Counted from the stretch's first letter, positions 51,721 to 62,867 are shown. The stretch: DNA of 64,000 nt from Ichthyophis bannanicus (GCA_033557465.1 CM066039.1:397253440-397317439); one strand, 5' to 3'. Notes: generated by a model from the letters alone, not told the origin. Program-made: numbers and translations.

Positions 51721-52735
51721 ACCCCTAACATAAACATAAACTTATGGAACTCATTTCCTTATGACATCTGTGCTACACAGGACATCAGTGGATTCCACAA
51801 GAAACTAAAATCCCACCTCTTCAGTGAATACTTGGGAACTTAAGCTAATCATCTCAACAAGACTTACCGACACAATCACCTTACTCCATCCCTCCCCCTG
51901 GCTTGCTGCAAACCAAAGTCACCTTCTCTGGACTACCACCCACCTATCTTACCCTGCCATGCTGTCGCCTCCCTCTCCCCAACTACTACCCCTCGGCTGC
52001 CTTAAACTAAAACCATTGTTACCATGGCTACCCCAAATTAAGCTGAGACCTAAAGCTTCTGGGCCTGATTTTCGAAAGGCGTTTACATGGTTTACGGTTG
52101 GTGCCGTTGAATATCCCCTTCTAACTCCCCTCTGCATCCTGATGCTATCCGGTTAGCATCAGAGTGTGTCGGGGGTGTTCCAGGGCAGAGCAGAGGTGGC
52201 GACGGGCACTAACTGGGCAGCAGCGATATTGAATGCTGCCTGTTTAGCAATCTGTGCCTTAAAGATAGGCGAGGAAAACCTCTCGCCTATCTTTAAGATG
52301 CAGGAGCTAAGCGGGCAACGTGTAATATCACTGCTGCCTGGCTAGCTTCGCCGGCTTCTGGCATGTGCGGCAGTGCCTGGATATTCAATGAAGTCATCGC
52401 AGCATTGAATATACGCGTTAGAGAGTGGTGGGGAGGGCTAGGTGCTGACGAGGCGCATAGCCCTTCAAAGATGCACCCATCTCAATATTGGGCCCTCTAT
52501 GTTTTGTCTTACTACCTTGCTAAACTAAAGTCATTGTTACCTTGGCTATATTAAATTAAGCTGAGACCTAAAACTTCCATGTTTCCGTCACACATTGCTT
52601 TGGTATATTATATGTTATATTATATCGTTCCATGTAAACCATAACATTATAGCGTTATCTTAAACTGTTACCCATAAACTGCCTTGACCTTGAGATAAAG
52701 CAGTATAATACCAGTTAAATAAATAAATACTCAGA
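51721..52735 (+). mobile_element. L2 3' end, with a MITE-like insertion and a duplicated UTR segment
   Basis: 51740-51842 encodes NLWNSFPYDICATQDISGFH and KKLKSHLFSEYLGT then a stop, the end of an L2 ORF. The UTR segment at about 52006-52058 (CCATTGTTACCATGGCTACC, AAGCTGAGACCTAAA) recurs at 52520-52577, on the far side of the MITE at 52059-52502. The tail ends TAAACTGCCTTGACCTTGAG and AAATAAATAAATA at 52729. Confidence 0.75.
52059..52502. mobile_element. MITE-like element, GGGCCTGATTTTCG ... AATATTGGGCCC
   Basis: The ends are inverted (GGGCC-TGAT-TT versus AATATTGGGCCC). The interior has a strong hairpin, AAGATAGGCGAGGAAAACCTCTCGCCTATCTT (52263-52294), and the GTTGAATATCC / GGATATTCAATG motifs shared with 32487, 35040 and 54688. 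Non-coding. Confidence 0.65.
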
Positions 52736-53287
52736 GGAACAAGCAGGATCTTGGGCTGGTTTCTTGAGGAGAGGTGTAACCACACATGCTTGAAGGCTGC
52801 AAGAACAGTTGCGGTAGAAAGCGATATGATGAGCATATGACAGATGGAAGGGACAACAGTGCAGGAGATGGGATTTAGTAGTTTACGTTATGCTTTTGAA
52901 ATTTGTTACAGATTGGTTGAAGGTAAATGTTAAATAATAATGCTGAAAGGGCCAAGCCTTGTGGGATTCCTTGCTGTTGACTGTTACCTATTTTTACTTG
53001 TTGGGTGTGATCAGATAAATATGGTTTAAACCATAGTAGAGTAGTTCCATTAATTCCGATCTGTCGGAGCCTTGCTATTAGAATATTGAGACTAATGGCG
53101 TCAAATGCTGACACAATATCCAAGATCCCATAAAATCCTCATTGTATGTATAGGAAGCTTTTTGGGATCTTGTATGTGCACTTGAGAGCTATGGGGTACA
53201 AACAAGTGATAATCTTTGTGGGTGTGAGCAGGTTTTCACGGGCATGTTTCCAGGTGTGGCGGAAGGTGTAAATGGAGGGGGTCAATA
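52736..53287 (-). pseudogene. Short L2 RT fragment and unassigned flanks
   Basis: 53123-52875: DIVSAFDAISLNILIARLRQ, TLLWFKPYLSDHTQQVKIG and GIPQGLALSALLFNIYLQP, RT blocks 3-4 of an L2 on the minus strand, cut before YADD. 52736-52867 and 53130-53287 may be linker of a related LINE (SSRNQPKILLVPL in one frame), but I cannot fix the family. Confidence 0.7.
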
Positions 53288-54688
53288 TTCAGAACTACTA
53301 TTACTATTAATCATTTGTATAGCACTACAAAATGTACACAGCACTGTACATATAGATGTAAGACATAGTTCTTGCTCATCAGAACTTACAAACTAATCAA
53401 GATGAAAAAACGCGAAACTGGGGACTAGAGTAGGGCAAGATACACATAAGTGGTGGACAAGAGAATGAGCAGTATCAGGATCCAAAAGCAGCCTCAAAGA
53501 GGTGGATCTTCAGCCTGGACTCGAATAGGGCCAGAGAAGGAACCCGACACATCAACTCAGGTAGTTTGTTCCAGGCATATGGAGCAGCAAGGTGGAATGA
53601 ATGATGGAGGTGGCAGTGCAGAGAAGAGCACAGAGAAAAGGAGCGGAGTTCTCGAGGAGGGATGTAGAGTGAGATAAGAGGAAAGAAAGCTAGTGAGGAG
53701 CTGCAGAATGAGTGCACTTGTATGTAAGTAGGAGAAGTTTGAACTGGATGTGGCAATGGATAGGGAGCCAATGAAGTGACTTGAGAAGTGGAGTTACATG
53801 GGCATAGCGACACTGGTGGAGATAAGATGTGCAGCTGAGTTTTGAACAGATTGAAGGTGGAGGAAGATGATTCAGAGGGAGACCAGCGAGGAGCAGGTTA
53901 CAATAGTCAATGCGTGAGGTGACTAATGAGTATAGAAAGGAAGGGATGAACTTTGCCACTGTTATAGAAAAAGAAGTGACAGGTTTTAGCTATCTCTTGG
54001 ATGTGTGCAGAGAAAGAGAGAGTACAGTCAAAGAAGACCCCAAGGTTGTGAGCTGAGGAAACAGGGAGGAGTGTAGTGTTATCCACAGAAATAAGGGAAG
54101 AAGGGGGGAAGGTGGGTGTAGGGGGAAAGATAAGAAGCTCAGTTTTGGCTATGTTCAATTTCAGATGGTGGTGAGATATCCAGGTAGCAATGTCAGATAA
54201 ACAGGAAGAGATCCGGGCCTGGATTCCTGGAGAGATTTCAGGCACAGAAAGGTAGATCTGAGAGTCGTCAGCATAAAGATGGTCCTGAAAACCATGGGAG
54301 GAAATAAGTGCACCAAGGAACAGAGTGTACAGAGAGAAAAGGAGAGGTCACAGAGCCCTAGGCACACCAACTGAAAGTGAATGGCGGTAGAGGAGGAACC
54401 AAAGAAGCAATAGGAGAGATGAGAAGAAAACGAGGACAAGACACAGCCCATAAATCCAAGCGAGAATAAGGTATCGAGGAGAAGGTGGTGATCAACAGTA
54501 TCAAAGGTAGCAGAAAGGTCAAGAAGGATGAGAATCGAGTAGAGGCCTTTGGATTTGGTGAGGAACACGTCACTGGGCACTTTGGCAAGAGCTGTTTCTG
54601 TGGATGTAGAGAACGAAATCCAGACTGAAGTGGATCCAGAAGGGCTTGAGAGGAAAGAAAGTCAAGACCAGTAAACTGCATAACCTTG
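53288..54688 (-). pseudogene. L2/Rex1-type LINE: RT and C-terminal region
   Basis: 54580-54480: [20 protein letters not shown]. Near 54270 [20 protein letters not shown] spans a frameshift, with the active site YADD intact. 54245-53907: [20 protein letters not shown] and [20 protein letters not shown]. 53959-53690: [14 protein letters not shown] and HVTPLLKSLHWLPI. 53813-53475: APYAWNKLPELM and SRLKIHLFEAAFGS then a stop. LDL-x-AAFDTVDH and YADDSQ suggest a sister lineage of the other L2s. At least three frameshifts. The 3' UTR reaches 53288. Confidence 0.83.
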
Positions 54689-54915
54689 TTCAGCCCAATA
54701 TTCAGTGGCACTGACTGGTTAGTACCACTGAATATCCTCGCAGATCGCCTTGCAAAAGTCTGACTAGTTTTGGAACTGACATGGCGACTATCCAGTTAGT
54801 GGTTGAATATCACGGCACAGAATATTCAGTGCCAGAAGGGCTCCAGTGTTTTGCTTGTGCCAGTCAGGAGTTTCAGCAACGCTGATAGTCTGGGGTCCAT
54901 ATTCAGCCCATGGCT
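54688..54915. mobile_element. MITE-like element, AATATTCAGTGGCACTG type
   Basis: The left end CAGCCCAATATTCAGTGGC and right end GTCCATATTCAGCCC, with repeated inverted motifs CACTGAATATCC and GAATATTCAGTGCC inside. Related to the elements at 32487 and 52059. Non-coding. Confidence 0.55.
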
Positions 54916-56540
54916 ATCTATGGTAGCCCTTCCTCTTGCAAACTCTCAATATCTTTCCTCAAGTCAGTCCTTTTTATTGGACCGAATATCTTGTGAACAT
55001 CTTTTATGACAGTTGCTTTTAAGCAAAACACTTACTACCCACTGTTCAGCCTCTGCAGACCACACTGATTACAACTAAATTGAGCCATAGGGGAATAAGA
55101 TCCACAGAGGAAAAAAATAAACCCAGAAGGGGTCGGCTGATATGAGGAGGGTTGTAGATAGTGCTGCAGCTTTCAGTGTGTGTAATTTATAAAGATAAGG
55201 CACAATTAGGGGATTTAGGCCAGACAGGCTTGCATGGTTTCATATTCACTAATGCGCCAGTGCGGGGGAAGTTATCGATTGATGGCATTGCTCCGGGCTC
55301 CCAGTTGCTGCTGGATTTCATGGCTGGGATTAGTAGAATCAACGGGCTTACTGTTGTGTTTGTGTGCCAAGTCAGAGCATATTGTAAAAGAATCTCTCTG
55401 TAAATATCTATGTCCTCAGAAATTTGAGAAAATATCAGCTAGGAAGAAATAAATAGCACATCCGCTCCTCTAGTCAACAGCGGTCAATAAACGCAACAGC
55501 GAGATTGCTATGAACGTTCCTGGGAGATGAGAAAAGTACAGACAGGAAGGAAAGAGCCCAAGCTAGGCTGTGCTTCTAGTCTGCTTAGAGCATCAGAGGC
55601 CCCCAGAGTCAATAAGAAAAAGGAAACAGAGGAGTCCGCTTTCAACTTTCGCACTTCCTTTGCTTTGAACACACAAATGTTTGGTAGCAAGGATGTGTTG
55701 TGATCCCAGTCAGTCCTGGTTTTTTTAATCTTCCACGGTAGCATTTTGTGACACTTCTAGTAGCCTATTTCTTTTGCAGTCAGAATTGCCGATATCAAAA
55801 CACATCAGGATGGAGCATCACAAATCCAGGACGTGTGTAAATTCTCTCTTCAAAACCGGGTCATATCCTTCTGGCACATGCAAAGCAATTTCTTTCATAG
55901 CATATCAGAAGGGCCAGTTGTTTGCTTCCTATGATCCTTGGCATAGAAGCAGGGTAGTTCTCTTTGCAGAGCATGTGACTAGGAGGAAGAGGAGACTCAC
56001 ACATGCCCTATCAATATGATTGCCATTGTCGGGGTTGACAGTGCCTTTCTCTCCCTTTAAAGATACACATCGCCATCTAATGGGAAATCCAGCTCTGTTA
56101 GACTGAAAGAAGATTAATCTAATCTTCTGCTGATTATCTAACACGCAGAGAGACCGGAGGAGGCAAAAGAAAAAAACCCAATGTGATTTCTTAACAGTAA
56201 ATGATTTCTCCCTCAACTCAAATTTACTGACCAACTTAATTGGCTTCATAAGCATTTTGCCTCCAGCCTAACACTGTCACTTTCAGAAGTCTGGCGGATT
56301 GTTTTTTCCTTAACAGCAAAGCCTCCTTAATTTCCAGTTCTCTCTCATCTTTATTTTTATCCCGCCTCTATATCTAGCTCAAGTGTACTTGAATTCTGCC
56401 AGAATACTAGTTTCCACCACCTCTGCTGTGGCTAGTAAGGCATCTGCAACTCTCAGCAAAGAATTCTTTAGACATCATTCCAATGTCATCTTATGGTCCT
56501 TTATTCCTAAATTCTTTATTATAGAAAATGTTACGTGCCT
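54916..56540. other. Single-copy non-coding stretch
   Basis: No transposon termini and no recognisable protein. The longest frames (e.g. 55161-55403 and 56255-55929, about 80-108 codons) lack motifs, and splice-flanked exons are not evident. The base composition is mixed and not repetitive. Likely host intergenic or intronic sequence; short TAAT-type sites occur but are not dense. Confidence 0.5.
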
Positions 56541-56544
56541 GACA

Positions 56545-56990
56545 GTGTGGAGAAAACGAGGAGGGATCTGGTAAAGCTTGAAGAATGGTCTGTAATTTAG
56601 CAACTAAGTTTTAATGCTAAAAATACATGCAGCTGGGCCCCAAAATCTCAAAGGAGTGGGGCAGTATATGTGCTGAAATACTTCTATGCACAAAAGCAGA
56701 GCGGGGCATGAGGGTGATTGTATCTGATGATATTGAGGTGGCCAAACCGGCGAAAGCCAGAAGAATGCTTGGGTGCAAAGGGAGAGGAATGATGAGCAAG
56801 TGAAATGAAGTAATTGTGCATTTGTATGTGTTGCCTTTGAGACCTCATTCGAAGTATTGCATCCAATTCTAGAAGTGGCACCTTTAAAAAGATTAAAATA
56901 AGAATGGAGTTAGTCCAGAGGGCAGCTACTAAAATGATCAATAGTCATCATCATAAAGCATATGGAAGAATCCTTGAAGATCCCAGTATA
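56545..56990 (+). pseudogene. Decayed CR1 C-terminal fragment
   Basis: TRRDLVKLEEWSVI, then scattered homology in changing frames: PNRRKPEECLGAKGEE, FKKIKIRMELVQRAATKMIN and HHHKAYGRILEDP. It matches 49400-49850 in order (DLAKLEEWSRIW, QRLAIKMVSG, YKAYEDSIKDL). Many stops, so one of the oldest CR1 copies here. Confidence 0.7.
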
Positions 56991-58145
56991 TCGCCGCAGG
57001 CCTGCAGACGCGTTTCCAGCTAGGGGCTGGCTATGCTCTGACTACTGCAGTATTCACTTATTTTGTTGCAAGGATTAAGCGTGCAACTGAAGGCAGCTGT
57101 AGGGAGTTCGCACTTTCTCATACATCCACTGGTTTTAGGGTTGCAACCGCTGCTTCTTTCAGGTTGTCCCTTGTACTATCACTTATAATCCACTTTTACA
57201 ATCAAAAACATACAAAGTGGAGTACAAAACGTACAATATTACAATACAGGATCATTGGTTTCATTATAACTCTGAGAAATACTTCTGAAATATCCAAGTT
57301 TTCAATAATTTTGTTGTTTGGGTTGTGGCTGGATTGTTTTTCATCCTCTGTGCTTATCCCATACTTTCTGAAGTTCTGCTTTACCACCTCGGAGTTGCCA
57401 AGTTACCCATTTCCAGGGGGGTGACTTTTCAGCCAGTTCTGGTTTTAAATTGACACCCTAATGCAGTGTGGTACTTGTAACCCCCGATGTTGTACATCGC
57501 TGTCCCATAATAACCAGGCTGGGCTATCAAAAATCCCGGATGGAGTTACTTGGCAGTTCTGTAACTTCTTCAGTGGTGGTTAGGTATTACAGGCATTCAC
57601 GACTGTTTCCATGAAAAGGGATTTAAATACTGCCTTTCTCCAGTCTTCCCTTCAGGTTTGCTTTCTCAACATTAGTCTTTCCTTTTGGGTATTTAACTCT
57701 CTCTCCTCGGGGGGGGGGGGGAGGGGGTGTATATATATTTCAATTCCCAAGTGGCATCTAATGCAGAATCCATACTATTTTGATTGCCCCGCCCCGACCA
57801 CTGACCACTGTCTCGCCTCATGACCCCCTGCTGGCCTGCAGGGGAATTTCCCTCAGCATCATATTTTGCCACAGTTACTGCCTAAGTATGCAGGAAACAT
57901 GCACACATATCTGCATCACTGCCTAGAGCATCCCTTTTCCTTGGCATCTAGACTCCATCATAAGCACGTTACAGGGCTGTTATACCAAGGGCCTGCCCTA
58001 GACGGTCTGACCCAACTGACCTGGCATTAGATGTGTCCACAGAGATGGCAGAAGAAATCTCGTAATGCTGAGGAGCTGCTGCGTCTCTCTTCTGGCTCCT
58101 GCTACAGGCTGCACAGTGTCTGTGGGCCTGCATCAGAAACGAGGT
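56991..58145. other. Single-copy non-coding stretch with a short G-run
   Basis: No gene or transposon recognised. A run of G with an AT-microsatellite lies at 57708-57740 (GGGGGGGGGGGGAGGGGG then TATATATAT). Short unsupported frames only. Confidence 0.45.
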
Positions 58146-58420
58146 AGGAGAAGGAAAGAGTGGCCTAGTGATTAGGACACGGTACCTCAGGCTGGAGTGC
58201 TGGGGGTTCAAGTCCCGGCTGGAGGGACTGGGGTTTCTAGTCCTATAGGCACTCCTTGTGGCCTTGGCCAAGCCCTTAACCCTCTGTTGCCTCAGGTACA
58301 TGTAGATTGTGAGCCCTTTGGAGACGAGGGAATGTATCCAGTACCTGTTTGTAGTAGCTACATAATGTAAACCACTTTGATTGAAAGATAAGGCAGTATA
58401 ACGTTAAATAAATAAAAACA
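58146..58420 (+). mobile_element. tRNA-derived SINE
   Basis: AGTGGCCTAGTGATTAGGAC (A-box region) and GGGGTTCAAGTCCCGG (B box), then CCTATAGGCACTCCTTGTGG, ATTGTGAGCCCTTTGGAGAC and GTAAACCACTTTGATTGAAA, ending TAAATAAATAAAAA. Same family as 28117 and 62868; better preserved at its head than 14044. Confidence 0.87.
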
Positions 58421-58900
58421 TTGCCAATCATAGGAGGTAACATACACCTGATACAAGGAGAGGACAGACACGCACTGCAATGAGAGGAGAATCACAGCCA
58501 ATCAGAGGAGAGAACACACCCAGTGCAAGGAGATGAGTCACAGCCAATCAGAGAGGAGAGAAAGCATAGCTAATGAGAGGAGAGACAAGCCTGCTTAGGG
58601 GAAGTGGGTGGGTGGGTGGAGAATGGAGATTAGAGTGATAGGGAGAACTGGACTGAGCAGATCCCTCATGGAGTTGTGCCTAGGAGAAAGCTGACACTGA
58701 AAAGATCCCTCATGGAGCTGTGCCCAGGAGGGAATTGGACTGAGCCAATCTCTCATGGAACCTGTGCCCATGGGAGAACTGGACTGAACATATCCTTCAT
58801 TGAGTTGTGTCGGGGGGGGGGGGGGAGGTGAACAGGGCTGAGCAGATTCCTTAAGAACTGTCCCCAAGGGAGAACTGGGCTAAGCACATCCATAAGAACA
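58421..58900. repeat. Two degenerate tandem arrays
   Basis: 58425-58590: units of about 45 bp with CAGCCAATCAGAGGAGAG. 58636-58895: about five units of 45-60 bp with GAGAACTGGACTGAGCAGAT and CCCTCATGGAGTTGTGCC, one containing a 12-13 bp G-run (58810). Copies differ substantially. Confidence 0.75.
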
Positions 58901-59007
58901 AAAGAAATTCCTGATCGTCCCTCCAGTCTAGTCCCGGAATCTCTGGGGTTGTGATCCTCCTCCAGCAGCTTGGAGACTGAGAAACGTCACTCTTGTGATG
59001 CCACTGG

Positions 59008-59015
59008 TATATAAG
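59008..59015 (+). promoter_or_regulatory. TATA box in the DIRS 5' leader
   Basis: TATATAAG, about 105 bp inside the element's 5' end and upstream of the GC-rich leader. The matching position in the terminal domain at 50419-50530 reads GTGTACTTAAGC, so the box is lost there. Likely the RNA polymerase II promoter of this DIRS; no start site was mapped. Confidence 0.5.
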
Positions 59016-59748
59016 CCCCGGATCCGCCTCCTCACACCAGTTATCTCAGTCTCCAAGCAGCTGAAGGTTTGGTGAGCCCAGGAGTTTGGGGCTCACTAGA
59101 GAGACAATTAAGGAGAGTTTAGGCTTAGAGTTTAGTTATTTGAAAAAAAAAACAAAGGGGAGCTTCAGTTTTCCCTAGATCTGGTGCTAGGGGCGCAGGT
59201 GCTCTTTCCCTCCTGTGGATTTGGGATCCTCTGTTACTTGCCCCCCCTCCCCCCCTTCCACTCCCAGGGGGTAGCCTTGTGCCTTCGGTGGAGTTCAGGC
59301 AGGTTAAGAGAGAGGACAGTACCAATTGCTGATCCCACCAACTGGGGAGAGGAATCAGCAGACTGCAGGGCTCATTGTGTGCAGAGGTTCTGCCTGCTAA
59401 CGCGATTGGAGCCGACAGACTGATTTGCAGCTGTTTGGAAAAGATTTACTCCGGCCCCCATTTCAGCCGGTGACTGCAGCTCCTGGGACGCGGTAGAGCG
59501 CAGTGGAGGAGGCACCAGAGCAGCTCCGGTAGCGGACAAGGTAGGACAGCATCAGGAGAAGCCAGGGGGACGCGGGTTCTGGTGGTGCAGGCCGGACCAC
59601 GTATCACTCGCGCGGGAATCGCGTTGTGCATTCTTTGTTTTTAACACCGTGTAATTCGGCCGGGGAGCCTCGTTTTAATTCACTTTCCTCATAGTTTGCC
59701 TTGGGGAACGTTGCTGAGGGTAATACAGTAAAAAAAAAACACCCCACA
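59016..59748 (+). other. DIRS 5' leader
   Basis: Continues from the TATA box through CAGTCTCCAAGCAGCTGAAG and a GC-rich part to a splice-like or poly-A stretch at 59731. No convincing ORF: frames at 59184-59423 and 59631-59446 lack gag motifs. It probably holds the RNA start and gag leader. Confidence 0.5.
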
Positions 59749-59805
59749 CAGGGCCGGATTTACCTTGAGTGAGGCCCTACGCCAACAAAAATTGTGGGCC
59801 CCCAG
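59749..59805 (+). mobile_element. Terminal fragment of another hAT-like element
   Basis: CAGGGCCGGATTTACCTTG and GAGGCCCTACGCC resemble hAT terminal repeats (CAGGGCCGG start). Only about 57 bp, directly before the start of copy 3 (CAGGGGCGG at 59806). Confidence 0.45.
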
Positions 59806-61850
59806 CAGGGGCGGCCCAAGGGGGGTGCGGGGCCTCATTTGCATAAGGGGCCTCATTTGCATAAATATTTGAATAATGTTACCATATACTAACTTTTAGT
59901 AAACGTGCCTCTTAATGAGTGTATGGATAAAGAAAGACTAAAAGATTTCTACATCACTATAATCCAGTGCCAACTGCCAGACACATTAGGAACTACTACA
60001 AACACTGCCCATTTAGAACCCATAGCAAACCCGCCATATCCTAACAGCACTACCAGGACTCACAAAGCACCATACTCTACCAATCAAAAGGCAACACTGC
60101 AAATATTAAACCAATACATTTCAGAGAACAACAATACATGACCTACTGGGGAAAGAGAACAAGTGGCAATGTCAAATAGGAATTATATAAACAGAATACC
60201 TCAGCTCAGTTACACATGCAGAACATAGACCATCACCAAACAAGTAATCACAATTTAGAAACAGGAAGACAATAATTAAACTGGGAATCCCAAAAGCCAA
60301 ACTTGGAATGTACAACACTGTAGAAATAAAACTATACATTAATTTGCTCTTGTACTAAACAAAGCGCAGAGTTAATGATGCACATTTACCAGAGCTGATA
60401 TATTCCAATTAATAAATTCAAAATAAAGAGATATTTTTCTACCTTTTGTGCATTTTTTTCAGCTGCAATTGCTCCAGCCACTTTCTTCGTGTCTTCTGCT
60501 AACTCTCCATCGTCTGCTGTCCATTTGTCCTTTCTTCTCTCTTCTAGTTTTTTTCCATTCTCTCTCTACATCTGCTTTAACATACTAATCTTTCTCCTTT
60601 TGCTCTTACCTCATTCCTATTTCATCCACTCAAATTTTACCCCTCCATCCTCAATCTCCACTTACTCTCCCAATACCCGGCCAATTGTAGATTTTTTATC
60701 CCTCCCACACAAAATATTTTTCCCTTCTCCATTTTACTCTTCCAGCCCCATCCCATTCTAATCCTCCCCCAACATTAGCTCCCTTCTAGTTCCAGCCTCA
60801 CCCAGCATCCATTCCCTTCTAGTCCCTGCATCAGCCCATTTCCAGTCCTAGCCACCCATCAGCCCATTTCCAGTCCTAGCAACCCCCCAACCCAATACCA
60901 GTCCTAGCCCCCCATCAGCCCACAGCCCATTCCCAGTCTTAACCCCCAAAGCCCATTACTAGTTCTAACCCCCCCCCCCAACAGCCCACAGCCCATTACC
61001 AGTCCTAACCCCATCAGCCCACCTCCAGTCTTAACCCCCCCAGCCCATTTCCAGTCCTAGCCCCCCCCATAGCCCATTACCAGACAGCCCCCATCAGCCC
61101 ACAGCCCATTACCAGTCTTAACCCCCCAAAGCCCATTACCAGTTCTAAACCCCCCAACAGCCCACAGCCCATTACCAGTCCTAACCCCATCAGCCCACCT
61201 CCAGTCTTACCCCCCCCGCCCCTTTCCAGTCCTAGCCCCCCCTTAGTCCATTACCAGACAGCCCCCATCAGCCCACAGCCCATTACCAGTCTTAACCCCC
61301 TCCAAAACCTATTAGCAGTTCTAAACCCCCCCCAACAGCCCACAGCCCATTATCAGTCCTAACCCCATCAGCCCACCTCCAGTCTTAACCCCCCCAGCCC
61401 ATTTCCAGTCCTAGCCCCCCCATAGCCCATTACCAGACAGCCCCCATCAGCCCACAGCCCATTACCAGTCTTAACCCCCCCATAGCCCATTACCAGTTCT
61501 AAACCCCCCCAACAGCCCACAGCCCATTACCAGTCCTAACCCCATCAGCCCACCTCCAGCCTTAACCCCCCCAGCCCATTTCCAGTCCCAGCCCCAGCCC
61601 CCCCAATAGCCCATTACCAGTCCTACCCCCCCCCCATCGGCCTAAAGTAAAATTTAATAAAAAAAAAACAAACTGCTGGCTGCCGCCACGGGGCCCCCTC
61701 TGCTGCCGCGGCAGCATGGACTGACCCGCGGGGCCCCCTCTGCAAGCTGAATCAATCGGTCCGTCCGTCCCTCCCTCCCTCCGTGCAGGCTTTGAGAGGC
61801 ACGAAGGGAGAGTGTCTCCCTCGCGTCTCTGTTAAGCCCGCAGGGGCTGA
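59806..61850 (+). mobile_element. hAT-like non-autonomous element, copy 3
   Basis: Starts CAGGGGCGGCCCAAGG, like copy 1. Then CCTCATTTGCATAAG twice (59834-59866) and 1 kb of interior parallel to copies 1 and 2. A C-rich array (60830-61640) and a GC-rich part with CTGCCGCGGCAG (61700) parallel the palindrome region of copy 2, but there is only one arm. The right end is replaced by CR1 at about 61852. No transposase frame. Confidence 0.75.
60830..61640. repeat. C-rich minisatellite with ~177 bp higher-order period
   Basis: The base unit is CAGCCCATTTCCAGTCCTAG plus a C-run. The mark CATCAGCCCACCTCCAGTC recurs at 61012, 61188, 61367 and 61542 (spacing 176, 179, 175), so groups of units are repeated together. 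It is the complement-strand equivalent of 44090-45200, where no such higher order is evident. Confidence 0.85.
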
Positions 61851-61851
61851 T

Positions 61852-62162
61852 GGGAAAGAAAATATTTTTTCACTCAACGTGTAATCAAACTCTGGAATTT
61901 GTTACCGGAGGATGTAGTAAAGGCTGTTAGTGTAGCTGGGTTTAAAAAAGGTTTGGACAAGTTCCTGGAGGAAAGGTCCATAAACCATTATTAAGAAGTG
62001 ACCGAAGATATCAATGCTTGACCCAGTACAAGCATTGTGGAACTTGTGTCTCTTGGGGAAACTGCTAGGTACATATGACCTAGATTGGCCACTGTTGGAA
62101 ACAGAATACTGGGCTTGATGGACCTTGGTCTGACCCATTATGGCATATCTTATGTTCTTATG
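61852..62162 (+). mobile_element. CR1 3' end
   Basis: Plus-strand end of the first CR1 family: TCACTCAACGTGTAATCAAA (CNQTLEFV), a frame with stops, TGGGCTTGATGGACCTTGGT, CTGACCCATTATGGCATATC and TTATGTTCTTATG. Inserted between the hAT-like copy and DIRS gag. Confidence 0.88.
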
Positions 62163-62867
62163 CCTTGCTCCAGCAGGCCTTGGGCAGCTCCCTAAATAGA
62201 CCTGCAGCCAGTTCCTCAGCAGCGGTGCTGGGAGATAAGAGGCCGGGGGCGCCTTTGACGGCGGCAGTGACAGGCGTGAGTGCGAAGAGACCCAGAGGAG
62301 ATGGGGTCCGAGTAGACGAGTCGATCATATCGGAGGATCTATGTCGGAAGATCCGGAGCCTGACATGGGCCAGGACAAAGATCTGGAAGAAGGCAAGATT
62401 GAGGAACAGGAGGATCAATTGAGGGTGGGCCAGGTGTTTCATAGAGAAGAGTTGCCGGCTCTCATTGCGGAGTCTCTCAAAACTCTAAATATGCCGTCAG
62501 AAGGACCAACAGAAGATTCTACTCTGGAGGACCCATTGTTGCAGGCCTTACGAAGGACTCAGAGGGATTTCCCGGTACATACAGTGTTTAAGGAGATGAT
62601 ACAGGAAGAGTGGGACATGCCTGAATCCGCACTTAAAGGATCTAGAGTTATGACTGGTCTTTACCCTTTGTTAGACCAGGATAAGGACTTGTTTAAGTCT
62701 CCAAGGGTAGATGCGGCTGTGTCGGCGGTTACCAAAAAGACCACAATTCCTGTAGAGCTCAAGGATGCTCAGGACCGCAAGTTAGAGACCTTGTTGAAGC
62801 AAGTATTTGAAGTCAATGCGCTCTCTTTACAGGCTTCTATTTGTGGAGCCTGGGTGGTGAGGGCTTG
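62163..62867 (+). pseudogene. DIRS gag, N-terminal and central part
   Basis: Open frame 62341-62866: acidic start (SEDPEPDMGQDKDLEEGKIE), HREELPALIAESLKTLNM, TLEDPLLQALRRTQRDFPVH, FKEMIQEEWDMPESALKGSR, SPRVDAAVSAVTKKTTIPVE and DRKLETLLKQVFEVNALSLQ, then ASICGAWVVRA. The gag at 5523-5960 matches block by block. 62165-62340 (AAVTGVSAKRPRGDG) is the upstream part. The frame is cut at 62868 by a SINE. Gag likely assembles with element RNA. Confidence 0.83.

Noticed and set aside
54916..56540. Host exons
   Set aside because: Frames of 60-108 codons lack motifs and credible splice-site-bounded structure; none could be supported.
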